A DNA stretch of 64,000 bases from an uncultured Campylobacter sp. (GCF_938017705.1 NZ_CALIIS010000038.1:1-64000); one strand, 5' to 3'. Counted from the stretch's first letter, positions 9,406-18,459 are shown. Made by a program: numbers and translations. The notes: generated by a model from the letters alone, not told the origin.

Positions 9406-9411
9406 TATAAT
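9406..9411 (+). promoter_or_regulatory. Promoter -10 box of amino-acid ABC operon
   Basis: TTGTATAAT centred about 30 bases before the ATG at 9439, with AT-rich DNA upstream. Its position excludes an ATG at 9403 as the translation start of the first permease. Confidence 0.65.
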
Positions 9412-9438
9412 ACGCATATTTTATGGAAAGAAGAATTT

Positions 9439-10092
9439 ATGGATTTTGATTTTATAGCTAAATTTAGCCCTATGTTCGTAAAGGCGGGAATTTTAACGCT
9501 AAAGCTCGCATTTTACGGGATTTTACTATCCATCATCATCGGCTTTATCTGCACGCTAATAAAATATAAAAGAGTACCTCTGCTAAGTCCGCTTGTAAAC
9601 GCATATATCGAGCTATCTCGCAATACCCCGCTTTTAATTCAGCTATTTTTTCTATACTACGGCCTGCCGAAGCTAGGCGTTCAAATTTCGGGCTTTACCT
9701 GCGCGATCGTAGGTCTTGCATTTTTAGGCGGAAGCTATATGAGCGAGAGCTTTAGGCTCGGTTTTGAGGCGATAAAAAAATCCCAGATTGAAAGCGCGAT
9801 GAGCCTGGGGCTAAGCGAAGCACAGATAGTGTTTTACGTCGTGCTGCCGCGCGCTTTTGCGATCGCCCTGCCCTCCATCAGCGCAAACATAATCTTTCTG
9901 CTTAAAGAAACTTCGATCGTTAGCATCGTAGCACTCGCCGATCTCGTTTATGCCGCAAAGGATGTGATCGGGCTGTATTACAAGACGAACGAGGCGCTGT
10001 TTATGTTAAGCGTTTCGTATCTGATCATAATCCTGCCGCTTTCACTAGCGCTTACGCTGCTTGAAAAGCGCCTTGCGTATATGAGAGGCTAG
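9439..10092 (+). CDS. Polar amino-acid ABC transporter permease (first subunit)
   Basis: A 217-residue inner-membrane permease of the HisMQ/GlnP family. The EAA-type cytoplasmic loop that docks the ATPase is visible around ESAMSLGLSEAQIVFYVVLP, near residues 125-145. It pairs with the next permease to form the channel for the binding protein encoded at 11509. The start at 9439 follows GGAAAGAAG and sits just after the promoter. Only two bases separate it from the next gene, so the genes form one operon. Confidence 0.9.
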   Translation: MDFDFIAKFSPMFVKAGILTLKLAFYGILLSIIIGFICTLIKYKRVPLLSPLVNAYIELSRNTPLLIQLFFLYYGLPKLGVQISGFTCAIVGLAFLGGSYMSESFRLGFEAIKKSQIESAMSLGLSEAQIVFYVVLPRAFAIALPSISANIIFLLKETSIVSIVALADLVYAAKDVIGLYYKTNEALFMLSVSYLIIILPLSLALTLLEKRLAYMRG

Positions 10093-10094
10093 CG

Positions 10095-10751
10095 ATGGAA
10101 CTCTTAAGCGGCGAAAATTTAATCAGGCTTCTTGGCGGGCTTGGGGTCACGCTGCAAATCGCGCTCATCTCGATCGCGGTTTCGCTCGCTCTAGGCTTAG
10201 TGCTTGGAATTTTAATGGCCTCCGGGCGCAGAGCCTTATACATCCCGCTTAAAATTTGCCTGGAGATTGTGCGCATAATGCCGCCTATCGTTTGGCTATT
10301 TATCGTATATTTCGGCGCGAGTAAGGCATTTGGCATCCACATCTCAAATATCGCGGCTTCGATCATCGTCTTTAGCATCTGGGGCGTTTTTGAGATGATG
10401 GATCTGGTGCGCGGCGCCGTGCTTAGCATACCCAAGCATCAGTTCGAAAGCGCCGAAGCGCTCGCATTTAGCAGATCTCAAATTTATCTCTATGTCATCC
10501 TGCCGCTTGCGATGAGGCGCCTAGTGCCCGCGACGATAAATTTATTCAGCAGGATGATAAAAACAACCTCGATCGCCGTGCTAATCGGCGTTATCGAGCT
10601 CGTCAAGGTCGGACAGCAGATCATCGAGGTGAACGTCTTTCGCGATAATTATGCGCCGTTAATCATCTATGGAGCGATATTCTTCGTATATTTTTTGATC
10701 TGCTATCCGATCTCGGCGCTTTCGAAAAAATTAGAAAACAGGTGGAGCTGA
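10095..10751 (+). CDS. Polar amino-acid ABC transporter permease (second subunit)
   Basis: A 218-residue partner permease of the same family. It has the matching EAA-like loop (ESAEALAFSRSQIYLYVILP, near residues 117-136) and several membrane helices. Its TGA overlaps the ATG of the ATPase gene (ATGA), so translation is coupled. With the preceding permease it would form a heterodimeric channel. Confidence 0.9.
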   Translation: MELLSGENLIRLLGGLGVTLQIALISIAVSLALGLVLGILMASGRRALYIPLKICLEIVRIMPPIVWLFIVYFGASKAFGIHISNIAASIIVFSIWGVFEMMDLVRGAVLSIPKHQFESAEALAFSRSQIYLYVILPLAMRRLVPATINLFSRMIKTTSIAVLIGVIELVKVGQQIIEVNVFRDNYAPLIIYGAIFFVYFLICYPISALSKKLENRWS

Positions 10752-11488
10752 TGGAAATTTTAAAAATCGATAAAGTCAATAAATTTTATGGCGAGCTGCA
10801 CGCACTAAAGGACGTCAGTCTTAGTGTCGCGCAGGGCGAGGTCGTGGTGATCCTGGGTCCTAGCGGCTGTGGCAAAAGCACCCTGCTTCGCACGATCAAC
10901 GGGTTAGAGCCGGTACAAAGCGGAAATTTTATAATCGAAGGCGAGCGGATCGATCAAAATTTCACAGACTGGCGCAGGATCAGACAAAAGATCGGCATGG
11001 TCTTTCAAAGCTACGAGCTCTTCGATCACTTAAATGTATTAAATAACATCATCCTAGGTCCCGTGAAAGTTCAAGGCGTATCGCGCGAGCAAGCTGTAGA
11101 GCTAGCCAGGCATTGGCTCAAAGTCGTAGGACTAGAAAATAAAGAGCGGGCCTACCCCAAAGAGCTTAGCGGCGGGCAGAAGCAGCGCATCGCGATCGTA
11201 CGAAGCCTTGTGATGAAGCCCAAGATCATGCTTTTTGACGAGGTTACCGCGGCGCTTGATCCCGAGATCGTGCGCGAGGTGCTAGACGTAATGCTAAATC
11301 TCGCCAAAGAGGGGCAGACGATGCTAATCGTAACGCATGAGATGGGCTTTGCGCGCGCCGTAGCCGATCGCATAGTTTTTATGGATGAGGGAAGCATCGT
11401 GGAGATTAACGAACCGGAGGCGTTCTTTACTGCTCCGAAGAGCGAGCGCGCGAAGAAATTCTTAAATATGTTCGAATTTAAAAAATAA
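10751..11488 (+). CDS. Amino-acid ABC transporter ATP-binding protein
   Basis: A 245-residue ATPase of the GlnQ/HisP type. It has Walker A GPSGCGKST, the Q-loop region VFQSYELF, the ABC signature LSGGQKQR, Walker B IMLFDEVTAALD and the switch histidine in VTHEMGF. It powers import by the flanking permeases. The ATG at 10751 overlaps the previous stop codon and matches the family N-terminus better than a GTG nine bases earlier. Confidence 0.93.
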   Translation: MEILKIDKVNKFYGELHALKDVSLSVAQGEVVVILGPSGCGKSTLLRTINGLEPVQSGNFIIEGERIDQNFTDWRRIRQKIGMVFQSYELFDHLNVLNNIILGPVKVQGVSREQAVELARHWLKVVGLENKERAYPKELSGGQKQRIAIVRSLVMKPKIMLFDEVTAALDPEIVREVLDVMLNLAKEGQTMLIVTHEMGFARAVADRIVFMDEGSIVEINEPEAFFTAPKSERAKKFLNMFEFKK

Positions 11489-11508
11489 ATTTTAATAAAG
11501 GAGAAAAG

Positions 11509-12369
11509 ATGAAAAAAACACTAAGCACGCTTTTTATCTTAGGTGCGTTATTTTTCGCAGGTTGCAACGACGAGGGCAAAGGCTCCTCAAATTCCGCGCA
11601 AGGTTCCGCCGCGCCGCAAAGCTATATAGACGGAGTTAAAAAGCGCGGCGTAGTAAGGATCGCGGTTTTCGGCGACAAGCCGCCGTTTGGTTATATCGAC
11701 GAGACGGGTAAAAACGCAGGATATGACGTGTATTTTGCAAAACGTATCGCAAAGGAGCTTTTAGGCGATGAGAGCAAGGTTCAGTTCGTGCTCGTAGAGG
11801 CCGCCAATCGCGCGGAATTTTTGGCGTCGGATAAGGTCGATATCACGCTTGCAAATTTTACCGTCACACCGGAGCGCAAAGAGGTCGTGGATTTCGCGCT
11901 GCCGTATATGAAGGTAGCCCTCGGCGTCGCAAGCAAGGACGGCGATATCACCGACGTTTCGCAGCTTAAGGACAAAACGCTTTTAATCAACAAAGGCACG
12001 ACCGCGGATCTGTATTTTACGAAAAACCATCCCGAGATCAAGCTTTTAAAATTTGACCAAAATACCGAGACTTTTGGTGCGATGCTGGATGGCAGGGGCG
12101 ACGCAATCGCGCATGATAATACGCTTTTGTTTGCGTGGACGAAGTCAAACCCTGGCTTTAAGGTAGGTATCCGCTCGCTCGGCGATCAGGACGTCATCGC
12201 ACCTGCGGTCAAAAAGGGCAACGACGAGCTTCGCAAATGGCTTGACGATCTAATCGTAAAGCTCGCGGACGAGAAATTTTTCCACGCCGACTACGATGCG
12301 ACGCTAGCGCCGGTATACGGCGACGACATCAAAGCTGACGACGTCGTAATCGAGGGCGGGAAGCTATAA
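11509..12369 (+). CDS. cjaA: CjaA-like cysteine/amino-acid-binding lipoprotein
   Basis: A 286-residue substrate-binding protein of ABC family 3. It has a lipoprotein signal peptide with C19 in the lipobox (FFAGC), a short Ser/Gly/Ala linker, then the binding domain (IAVFGDKPPFGYIDE, ANFTVTPERKEVVDF, INKGTTAD). The sequence closely follows C. jejuni CjaA, a cysteine-binding protein and surface antigen, down to the ending KADDVVIEGGK. A strong AAAGGAG precedes the ATG. It is the last gene of a complete four-gene importer operon. Cysteine as substrate rests on the CjaA likeness. Confidence 0.88.
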   Translation: MKKTLSTLFILGALFFAGCNDEGKGSSNSAQGSAAPQSYIDGVKKRGVVRIAVFGDKPPFGYIDETGKNAGYDVYFAKRIAKELLGDESKVQFVLVEAANRAEFLASDKVDITLANFTVTPERKEVVDFALPYMKVALGVASKDGDITDVSQLKDKTLLINKGTTADLYFTKNHPEIKLLKFDQNTETFGAMLDGRGDAIAHDNTLLFAWTKSNPGFKVGIRSLGDQDVIAPAVKKGNDELRKWLDDLIVKLADEKFFHADYDATLAPVYGDDIKADDVVIEGGKL

Positions 12370-13012
12370 ATTTAGATTTGCCGTCTAGTTTAGCAGGGCA
12401 ATTGAGCCCTGCGACTTTGCAGCGACTAGCCGCCGTATCTTCACTGAACGGCGGCTGTAAACGCCCATAGGCGACGAGCGCTTTTATAAGATAACTAAAT
12501 TTATCGATCTTACGGTAGAGTTTTGCTTCCGCACGGCAAATTTGCCGCCGAGTAAATTTTAGCTGAACCGAAACGCAGCCTAGCGCGGATCGTCGCGGCA
12601 AAATTTAAGTCGCGCGCGGCGGCGTAAAATTTCAAGCGATAGTAGAATTCTAATGCAAACTGCTCGCGCGATAAAAATTTATGCCGCACAAGCAGTAATA
12701 AATCGCAAGTGCTCGATTGTTAAACGGAGCGAGGATTTATAAAATTTATCGGCTCAAAGTAGCTTGCAAAGTCTTATACGAACACTGCCGCGCGTGCGCT
12801 CCATCTTTCGATCGGCTCGCGCGAAGGAGCGATCACATGTCCGCCCAAGCGCATAAGCCGCGCAACGCATCCATTTCCATGTTCAGTTACACGGCATATC
12901 TGTGCCGCTGCCACCAAAGCCTGCAATCCCGCGCGCTATGTCTTATCTGTGCGCCGTCGCGGCTGTATGTAGCTTGCCGCCCCTGCCATACTCTACTGCG
13001 CCGCCGCTCACC
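12370..13012. other. Spacer with tandem GC-rich hairpins after the ABC operon
   Basis: About 640 bases. Two perfect hairpins follow the operon: 12393-12399 with 12406-12412 (7 bp) and 12428-12436 with 12448-12456 (9 bp). Neither has a T-run, so termination would have to be Rho-dependent. They may instead protect the mRNA 3' end. The rest is GC-rich by local standards. A Cys-rich frame around 12840-13088 overlaps the neighbouring gene and is not supported. Confidence 0.45.
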
Positions 13013-14398
13013 TCATTCGCTCCAAATTTTGCGGTTCAAATTTAGCTCACTCACGATACCCACAAGCGCGCCGATCTCATCTACGTAGAGCGCTATCGTG
13101 GCGTCCTGCTTTAGCGAGCAGTCGATTCTAGGCTCGAAATTATCGCGCCAGGTCTCGATCGCCACGTAAATTTTGTCCTCCCTTAGCACCGCGTTTATCT
13201 GCGAGCCCAGCCTTAGATAAACCTCAGTCAGTCGCTGCATCAAAAGCGGCGTCAGAGCGTATCTGGCGCCCACCTGATCGGTCGTATAGACGTCAAAAAA
13301 CTCCTCAAATTTCATGTCATCCATATTCGCTCGCTGTCCGCATCTGCGCAGATTTCGCGAGTTTTTGTGACATACCCGCACCTCGCAGTTAAGCCTTTTG
13401 TGAAAGTCCGCGACGAAAAGCACTCCTTGAAATTTTACATCGGTGCGAGTGCCGTTTTTGGTGCGCACCTTTTCGGCGGCGTAAAAGTCGCTAAATCTCA
13501 CGCGCACGCCCTGCACCTCCCCGCTCATCATATCCTCGCTCGATTGCTCGTTTATGTAGCAGTCGTAAATTTCAAAAAACTCATCTGCTGTAAGCCCGCC
13601 GCTTTCATCGTAGCTAAGCCCGAAGCTTTTTGCGATGCTCGAGACGATCCTGCTTTTAAAATTTGATCTGAAATTCCGTCTTTTGCTCGCCGTCAAAAGA
13701 GCGCCTACTATGCCGTAAACGGAGATGCCGAAAAATACGCCGGGCGCCACTTCGTCCCAAAAATGCGCCACGAGCACGCCCACGCAGGTCCCTACGACAG
13801 CGGCGATGAGACTAGCCTTTTTCACCGCTTTTTGCAGCGCCGCGCGCTCATCCTCTAGGCTCTGTAGATCCGCTAGAAAGTTAAATTTTGACTGGGTTGC
13901 GCCGTCTTTCTCGCCCCTGCCTTCTCTTTCGGCGGCTTTGGGCTCAAACCTTCCGTAAGTAGCGCTCATGCGGCTATCGCTGCTTTCAGAGCTATCGCCC
14001 TCGCCTATTTCAGCTTTTAATACCCGCCCCTCTTTCGCATCGGCGCTTAAAATTTGCCCATCTTGCGCCGCGCCCTGCCCTAGCGCGCCTGTATTTTGCG
14101 CCGTGTCGAAGTCGTTAAATTTATCAAAATTTGCGCGGTGCGTGCCGCCGTTTTTGCCAAAGTTTAAGCTGTAAAATAGGCGGTAGAGCAGTCCGTTTAA
14201 GAGGGGGAAGATGATGAAAAGCGCGATTATAAGCCAGTTTGTATCAAACGAGACGGGCTCCGCCCCGGTATTCAAAAACAGGTAAAGTCCGAGCAGCAGC
14301 AGGGTTATCAAAAATGAGACGAGCTTGCTAATGCGCGCGAGCTTTTCGCGCCGTTTTTCAAGCAGGTAAAGCTCCTCTAAATCGCCGTTTCTATCCAT
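13013..14398 (-). CDS. DUF3137-family membrane protein
   Basis: A 461-residue protein matching the DUF3137 family in its second half (ADEFFEIYDCY, DFYAAEKV, VLFVADFHK, FEEFFDVYTTDQV, IYVAIET). Two membrane helices lie near residues 22-42 and 55-73. A polar, low-complexity linker follows (about 85-140), then two further hydrophobic stretches near 190-230. The function of the family is unknown. The start at 14398 follows AAAAGGCGG; an upstream ATG at 14419 lacks a site. It is monocistronic as far as can be seen. Confidence 0.8.
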   Translation of the reverse strand: MDRNGDLEELYLLEKRREKLARISKLVSFLITLLLLGLYLFLNTGAEPVSFDTNWLIIALFIIFPLLNGLLYRLFYSLNFGKNGGTHRANFDKFNDFDTAQNTGALGQGAAQDGQILSADAKEGRVLKAEIGEGDSSESSDSRMSATYGRFEPKAAEREGRGEKDGATQSKFNFLADLQSLEDERAALQKAVKKASLIAAVVGTCVGVLVAHFWDEVAPGVFFGISVYGIVGALLTASKRRNFRSNFKSRIVSSIAKSFGLSYDESGGLTADEFFEIYDCYINEQSSEDMMSGEVQGVRVRFSDFYAAEKVRTKNGTRTDVKFQGVLFVADFHKRLNCEVRVCHKNSRNLRRCGQRANMDDMKFEEFFDVYTTDQVGARYALTPLLMQRLTEVYLRLGSQINAVLREDKIYVAIETWRDNFEPRIDCSLKQDATIALYVDEIGALVGIVSELNLNRKIWSE

Positions 14399-14595
14399 AA
14401 TCCGCCTTTTGTAGCGCATTTAAGCGCTAGTTTTTGCCGCGCGTAAATTTAAACGTTCGCGTACCGCAAGTTTGATCGCCGCTAAATTTAGCGCAAAGCC
14501 GTGCCCTACTGCGATAAATTTTAAAATTTGCTCCGCCGCTTTAAATTTAGCCGTTATAAAATTTTAAATTTCGTCTTTGTTGCGCCGCAGTTCGT

Positions 14596-15789
14596 TTAAT
14601 GCGGGCAAATCTTTAGCGCCTCTTTCAGCCGCCCTAGCCCGTCTTTTAGCAGCGCTCTAGATGTCGCGATATTTAGGCGCAAAAATTTCTCGCCGCCCTT
14701 GCCGTATTGCGCGCCGCAGGAGAGATACAGCCCCGTTTTTTCGCGGATGAAGCGCGCAAGCTCCGCGCTATCCTGCGTATAAGCGCCCGCATCGAGCCAC
14801 ATCAGATAGGTCGCGTCTTGCGGCACAACATGCACCTGCGGAAGCTCACGCGCGATAAATTCCGCCGCGAATTTGCGATTCTCGCTGAGGTATTCACGCA
14901 GCGCGTCCAGCCACGGCGCACCCTTCGTAAATGCGGCAATCGCCCCTTGGACACCGAAAAAATTCGGCTCGGCGATGTCGTCGGAATTTAATGCCTTTGA
15001 AATTTTATGACGCAAGCGTTTATCCGCGGCAAAGACCGCCGCACTTTGCAGCCCTGCGATGTTAAACGCCTTCGTAGGAGCGATTATGGAGGCTGAAATT
15101 TTCTCGCACGTCTCGCTCGCGGCAGCAAATGGCACGTAGCGCACGCCCGGCTCGGTCAGATCGCAATGCACTTCGTCGCTAAGCACCGTCACACCGTGCT
15201 TCTCGCACAGCTCACCGATACGGGCAAGGTCATCCCTGCTAAAGGTGCGGCCGACCGGATTGTGCGGGTTGCAAAGGATAAAAAGCGTCGTTTGCGGATC
15301 GGCGAGCTTAGCCTGTAGATCCTCCCAATTGATGCTATAATCGCCGTTAGCGTAGGCAAGCTCATTCTCCACAGGCACGCGGGCGGCGTTTTTGATGCAG
15401 TAGTAGAAGCAGTTGTAAACGGGGCTCATCAGCAGCACGTTTTCGGCGGGCGAGGTGAGCTTACGGATGATCGAATCGATCGCAGGCAGCGTGCCATTTG
15501 CGTAGATCAGCCACTCCTTTTGGATTTTATAATCGTGGCGCGCGAGCCACCAGCCTTGATACGCGCTGCGCCACTCATCATCTACAAGCGAATAGCCTAA
15601 AACTCGCTCGTTCAGCCGCTTTTGCAGAGCCTCGATGATCTCGGGCGCTACGGCAAAGTCCATATCGGCAACCCACATCGGAAGCTCATTCTCGCCTACG
15701 TCCCATTTAAGCGACTTCGTGCCGCGTCGGTTCGGCAGAGTGTCGAAGTCGTATTTCTCCTTGCCGAAGGTAAAATCAAAAAGTCCCAT
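14596..15789 (-). CDS. MalY/PatB-type C-S lyase (PLP aminotransferase fold)
   Basis: A 397-residue pyridoxal-phosphate enzyme of fold type I, MalY/PatB subgroup. These enzymes cleave cystathionine or cysteine, giving homocysteine or pyruvate with H2S and ammonia. Visible motifs are WVADMDF near 39-45, NPHNPVGR at 174-181, SDEVHCD at 204-210 and the Schiff-base lysine K240 in SIIAPTKAF. Length is typical. It starts one base after the stop codon of the DUF3737 gene, so both belong to one operon. A role in sulfur amino-acid catabolism fits the nearby CjaA-type importer, as inference. Confidence 0.88.
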   Translation of the reverse strand: MGLFDFTFGKEKYDFDTLPNRRGTKSLKWDVGENELPMWVADMDFAVAPEIIEALQKRLNERVLGYSLVDDEWRSAYQGWWLARHDYKIQKEWLIYANGTLPAIDSIIRKLTSPAENVLLMSPVYNCFYYCIKNAARVPVENELAYANGDYSINWEDLQAKLADPQTTLFILCNPHNPVGRTFSRDDLARIGELCEKHGVTVLSDEVHCDLTEPGVRYVPFAAASETCEKISASIIAPTKAFNIAGLQSAAVFAADKRLRHKISKALNSDDIAEPNFFGVQGAIAAFTKGAPWLDALREYLSENRKFAAEFIARELPQVHVVPQDATYLMWLDAGAYTQDSAELARFIREKTGLYLSCGAQYGKGGEKFLRLNIATSRALLKDGLGRLKEALKICPH

Positions 15790-15790
15790 C

Positions 15791-16633
15791 TTACGCCCTT
15801 AACTCAGTGATGATCTCTATTTTAGACGCGTCGGTCGAGCCGTCTAGAATCAGCTCGCCGATGCTTTCTGCGCGAATTAGCCCGCTGCTTGGATTTTTGA
15901 CGCTATCGATCGCGCCTTTTACCTCGGCATGCACGTCGCTGTATTCAAACGCTAGCGTCGTATTTATGAGCTCACAATCTTGCAAGCGTAAATTTTGCAT
16001 ATAGCAAAAGCCCTGCAGGCTCTCGATCTTACAATTTTTAAGCGTTACGTTTCTAGAATTCCAGCCGAAGTACTCGCCCGCGATGAAGCAGTCCTCGATG
16101 AGGATATTTTCGCAGTTCCAAAACGCGTCCTTGGAGAGGAGTTTGGAATTTTTGATCGTTACGTTTTTGCAACCGTCAAAGCAGTAATCCCCGAAGAGCG
16201 ATAGATTTTCGATGCTTAAGCTTTCGCAATCAAGCCCGAAATACGCGCCCTTTGCGGTGACGTTTTTTAGCGTGACATCGCTGCAGTGCCACAAGGTCTC
16301 CTGCGCGTCGTGGAATTCTACGTTTTGCAGCGCGGCGTCTTTTACGCGGCGAAGCCCCTTGGGCGCGCCGTAGAGGCAGTCTTTTAGCACCACGCCGCGG
16401 CTATACCAGATCCCTGCGCGCGCAATCTCGTCGAAGAAGCAGTCCTGCACGCGGATATTTTCGGCGTACCAAAACGGATATTTCCACTCAAATTTACAGT
16501 TTTGCACGACGATATTTGTGCTGTGCTTTAGCGGCGACTCGCCCTCGCCAAAGACGGAATTTTCGATCCGCAGATCCTTTGCGCCGAACAGCGCGCGCTC
16601 GCCGCTAAAGTGCTTTTGTCTTAATATTTGCAT
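15791..16633 (-). CDS. DUF3737 beta-helix protein
   Basis: A 280-residue protein of the DUF3737 family. Short repeats of the type NVTLKNCK or ENILIEDCF recur every 18-22 residues from about residue 20 to 225. This predicts a right-handed parallel beta-helix, rich in Cys and aromatic residues and apparently cytoplasmic, since there is no signal peptide. The function is unknown. The ATG at 16633 is chosen over an upstream one because AAGGAAAG lies directly before it. One base separates it from the downstream MalY-type gene. Confidence 0.8.
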   Translation of the reverse strand: MQILRQKHFSGERALFGAKDLRIENSVFGEGESPLKHSTNIVVQNCKFEWKYPFWYAENIRVQDCFFDEIARAGIWYSRGVVLKDCLYGAPKGLRRVKDAALQNVEFHDAQETLWHCSDVTLKNVTAKGAYFGLDCESLSIENLSLFGDYCFDGCKNVTIKNSKLLSKDAFWNCENILIEDCFIAGEYFGWNSRNVTLKNCKIESLQGFCYMQNLRLQDCELINTTLAFEYSDVHAEVKGAIDSVKNPSSGLIRAESIGELILDGSTDASKIEIITELRA

Positions 16634-17053
16634 GGCTTTCCTTAGATTTAAAATTTGCTTCAGATTATACAAGGAATTTTAAAATTCCGCGTAGCTTGGG
16701 CGTATGAAACGCAAGCGAATCTTAAAAATTTTAAAATTTAAAGGCGGCGAGGAGCTAAATTTGACGCGCCTCGGTAGCGGTTACGAAACACATACAGCGA
16801 ACGCGCGAAAAATCGCCGCACGCTTATAATGACGCGTTTGCAAACGCCTATGAAGCGCGCTTCGGTCGCTACGGCGAGCCGCGCAGGCGCCCATATCCGC
16901 TCGCGACGTGCGCCGCTCGAAAGATACATAAAAATTTATCGCAAGCGGCACCTTATAAAATTTGTAAAATTTTCTACAATCAACGTGCAAGTTTCCCTAA
17001 AGCGTCGTGTCTGAAAAAGCGCAAATTTTACCCCGCACACAAACTGGGCGCGT
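16634..17053. other. Spacer without visible gene
   Basis: About 420 bases between two leftward units. Short overlapping frames on both strands (16738-17014) are Arg-rich translations of GC-rich DNA without ribosome-binding sites. No hairpin or RNA gene is evident. Confidence 0.45.
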
Positions 17054-17533
17054 CTAATGCTCGTGGTGATGCAAGTGGATGTCTTCGCCGCGGTCTCGAT
17101 CTGTAGCGCGCTTTCGCAGATCAAAATACACAAAAAGCCCACTAGGCTCGCCATCCTCGTAAATTTCAAGCTTGTAGCGCATTACGGCGTGCGTGCATAC
17201 TGCAACGTCAAGCGTCGCTTCATAGCCGTCTGCGCTGCGCTTTAGCGGGAATTCCGCATTGCCCATATTCATACTCACGCCCGAAATTTTAACGCTCGGA
17301 TTTTTCAGCTCACGCGAAATTCCGCTTATTTTTAGCTCATTTGCTCCCGCTTCGATCGGATGGCGCGCTACGCTAAAGAGCGCCTTCTGCCCGCCCGCGT
17401 TAGTCTCGCAGTCCTGTGCGGCTAGATTGCAGCCCAGACGCGTCCTTATATCCTTAAATAATGCATCGCTCTCATCCGCGCCAAATCCTAAAGTAGCGGC
17501 GAGAATCAAGCTAAAACGTAGAGCCTTTATCAT
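17054..17533 (-). CDS. Periplasmic YtkA-like protein with histidine-rich tail
   Basis: A 159-residue exported protein. It has a signal peptide of about 18 residues, a Cys pair (C35, C42), then a beta-rich domain (about 60-140) resembling YtkA/FixH-type folds, with a Met motif VSMNMGN (M88, M90) and C113/H115. It ends in HLHHHEH, a probable metal-binding tail. Together these suggest binding of copper, nickel or another soft metal in the periplasm. The family assignment is tentative. No metal transporter is adjacent. Confidence 0.6.
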   Translation of the reverse strand: MIKALRFSLILAATLGFGADESDALFKDIRTRLGCNLAAQDCETNAGGQKALFSVARHPIEAGANELKISGISRELKNPSVKISGVSMNMGNAEFPLKRSADGYEATLDVAVCTHAVMRYKLEIYEDGEPSGLFVYFDLRKRATDRDRGEDIHLHHHEH

Positions 17534-17649
17534 TATGATCCTTTGTAAATGAAATTTGTGCGCAATTTTAGCAGAAAATTCCGCGCCTATTAAAAATATT
17601 TATTAAAATTTTAGCTAAAATAACGATATCTTTTACGAAAGGATGAAAA

Positions 17650-18012
17650 ATGGCTGAGTTTTTAATCAAAGACGCCAAGGACGGCTGCAAATTCGATCTA
17701 CTTTATGACGGGCACGTACTGTGCACCTCCGAGGTTTACACGAGCAAGGCCGCTTGCAAAAACGGCATCGAAAGCGTCGCAAAAAACGCCGCACTAAATA
17801 AGATCGAGGATCAAATCGCGAGCGGAGAAAAGCTAAACAATCCGAAATTTGAGCTTTACACCGATAAAGCAGGCAAGGTTCGCTTCCGCTTAACGGCTAG
17901 TAACGGACAGATCATCGCCGTCAGCAAGGATTTTGAAGCCAAAGCGGACGCTCTAAAAGTAATAGAACTTATTGTAAAACAGGCTCCGAAAGCCAAGATC
18001 AAGGAGGCATAA
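17650..18012 (+). CDS. DUF1508 (YegP-like) protein
   Basis: A 120-residue protein made of two DUF1508/YegP repeats. Each has the pattern strand, TS.VY.SKAACKNGIESV-type helix (about residues 30-45 and 85-110) and a FELYTDKAGKVRFRL-type strand. The family is widespread and of unknown biochemical function, with suggestions of a stress-related role. GAAAGGATG lies just before the ATG at 17650. Its TAA directly abuts the ATG of the next gene, with no spacer, so the two are coupled. Confidence 0.85.
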   Translation: MAEFLIKDAKDGCKFDLLYDGHVLCTSEVYTSKAACKNGIESVAKNAALNKIEDQIASGEKLNNPKFELYTDKAGKVRFRLTASNGQIIAVSKDFEAKADALKVIELIVKQAPKAKIKEA

Positions 18013-18459
18013 ATGGACATAAATGGACTTGTAAATATGGTCTCTGCGCTCAAAAGCGACGATAAAAATTTAAGAGAATTTCAAAGCGGTCCGGTCGCTT
18101 TTATCGAAAAATTTCTAGGCGTGGACCTGCCCGACGATCAGATAAATGCGATAATTGCGGGCATCAGCTCAAATTTTTTAAGCAAAAACGAAAGCGGCAG
18201 ATCTAGCTCGCTAGGCTCGATGCTGGGTGGACTTTTGGGCGGCGGCGAGGACGTGCAAGCAAACGCCGTCGATAGCAAAGGTGTGGATTTTAGTGCGCTG
18301 ATCGGCAAAATCGCAAGCGCCAAGCTCGACCTCAACGGCGACGGCAAAATCGATATCAACGACGCAAGTAGCTTTTTGGGCGATCTCTTAGGAGGAGGCG
18401 CAAACGGCGAAGATAAGGGGTTAAATTTAGGCGGCCTGCTAAAAACGTTTAAAATTTAA
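18013..18459 (+). CDS. Small protein with EF-hand-type calcium loop and glycine-rich segments
   Basis: A 148-residue protein with no signal peptide. Residues 16-50 form a helical segment (FIEKFLGVDLPDDQINAII) like leader-type domains of the Nif11 style. Two LGG/LLGGG runs follow (about 71-78 and 124-129). Between them lies a complete EF-hand/dockerin loop: D106, N108, D110, G111, I113, D114 and D117. A single loop suggests dimeric or regulatory calcium binding. GGAGG precedes the start, and the gene directly follows DUF1508. No known family is recognised overall. Confidence 0.7.
   Translation: MDINGLVNMVSALKSDDKNLREFQSGPVAFIEKFLGVDLPDDQINAIIAGISSNFLSKNESGRSSSLGSMLGGLLGGGEDVQANAVDSKGVDFSALIGKIASAKLDLNGDGKIDINDASSFLGDLLGGGANGEDKGLNLGGLLKTFKI

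Noticed and set aside
12717..13088. Cys-rich plus-strand frame (about 120 codons) after the ABC operon
   Set aside because: It overlaps the DUF3137 gene, has no ribosome-binding site and resembles no family; CxxC-like pairs arise from GC-rich DNA.
16738..17014. Overlapping frames on both strands in a GC-rich spacer
   Set aside because: Arg-rich translations typical of non-coding GC-rich DNA, mutually overlapping.
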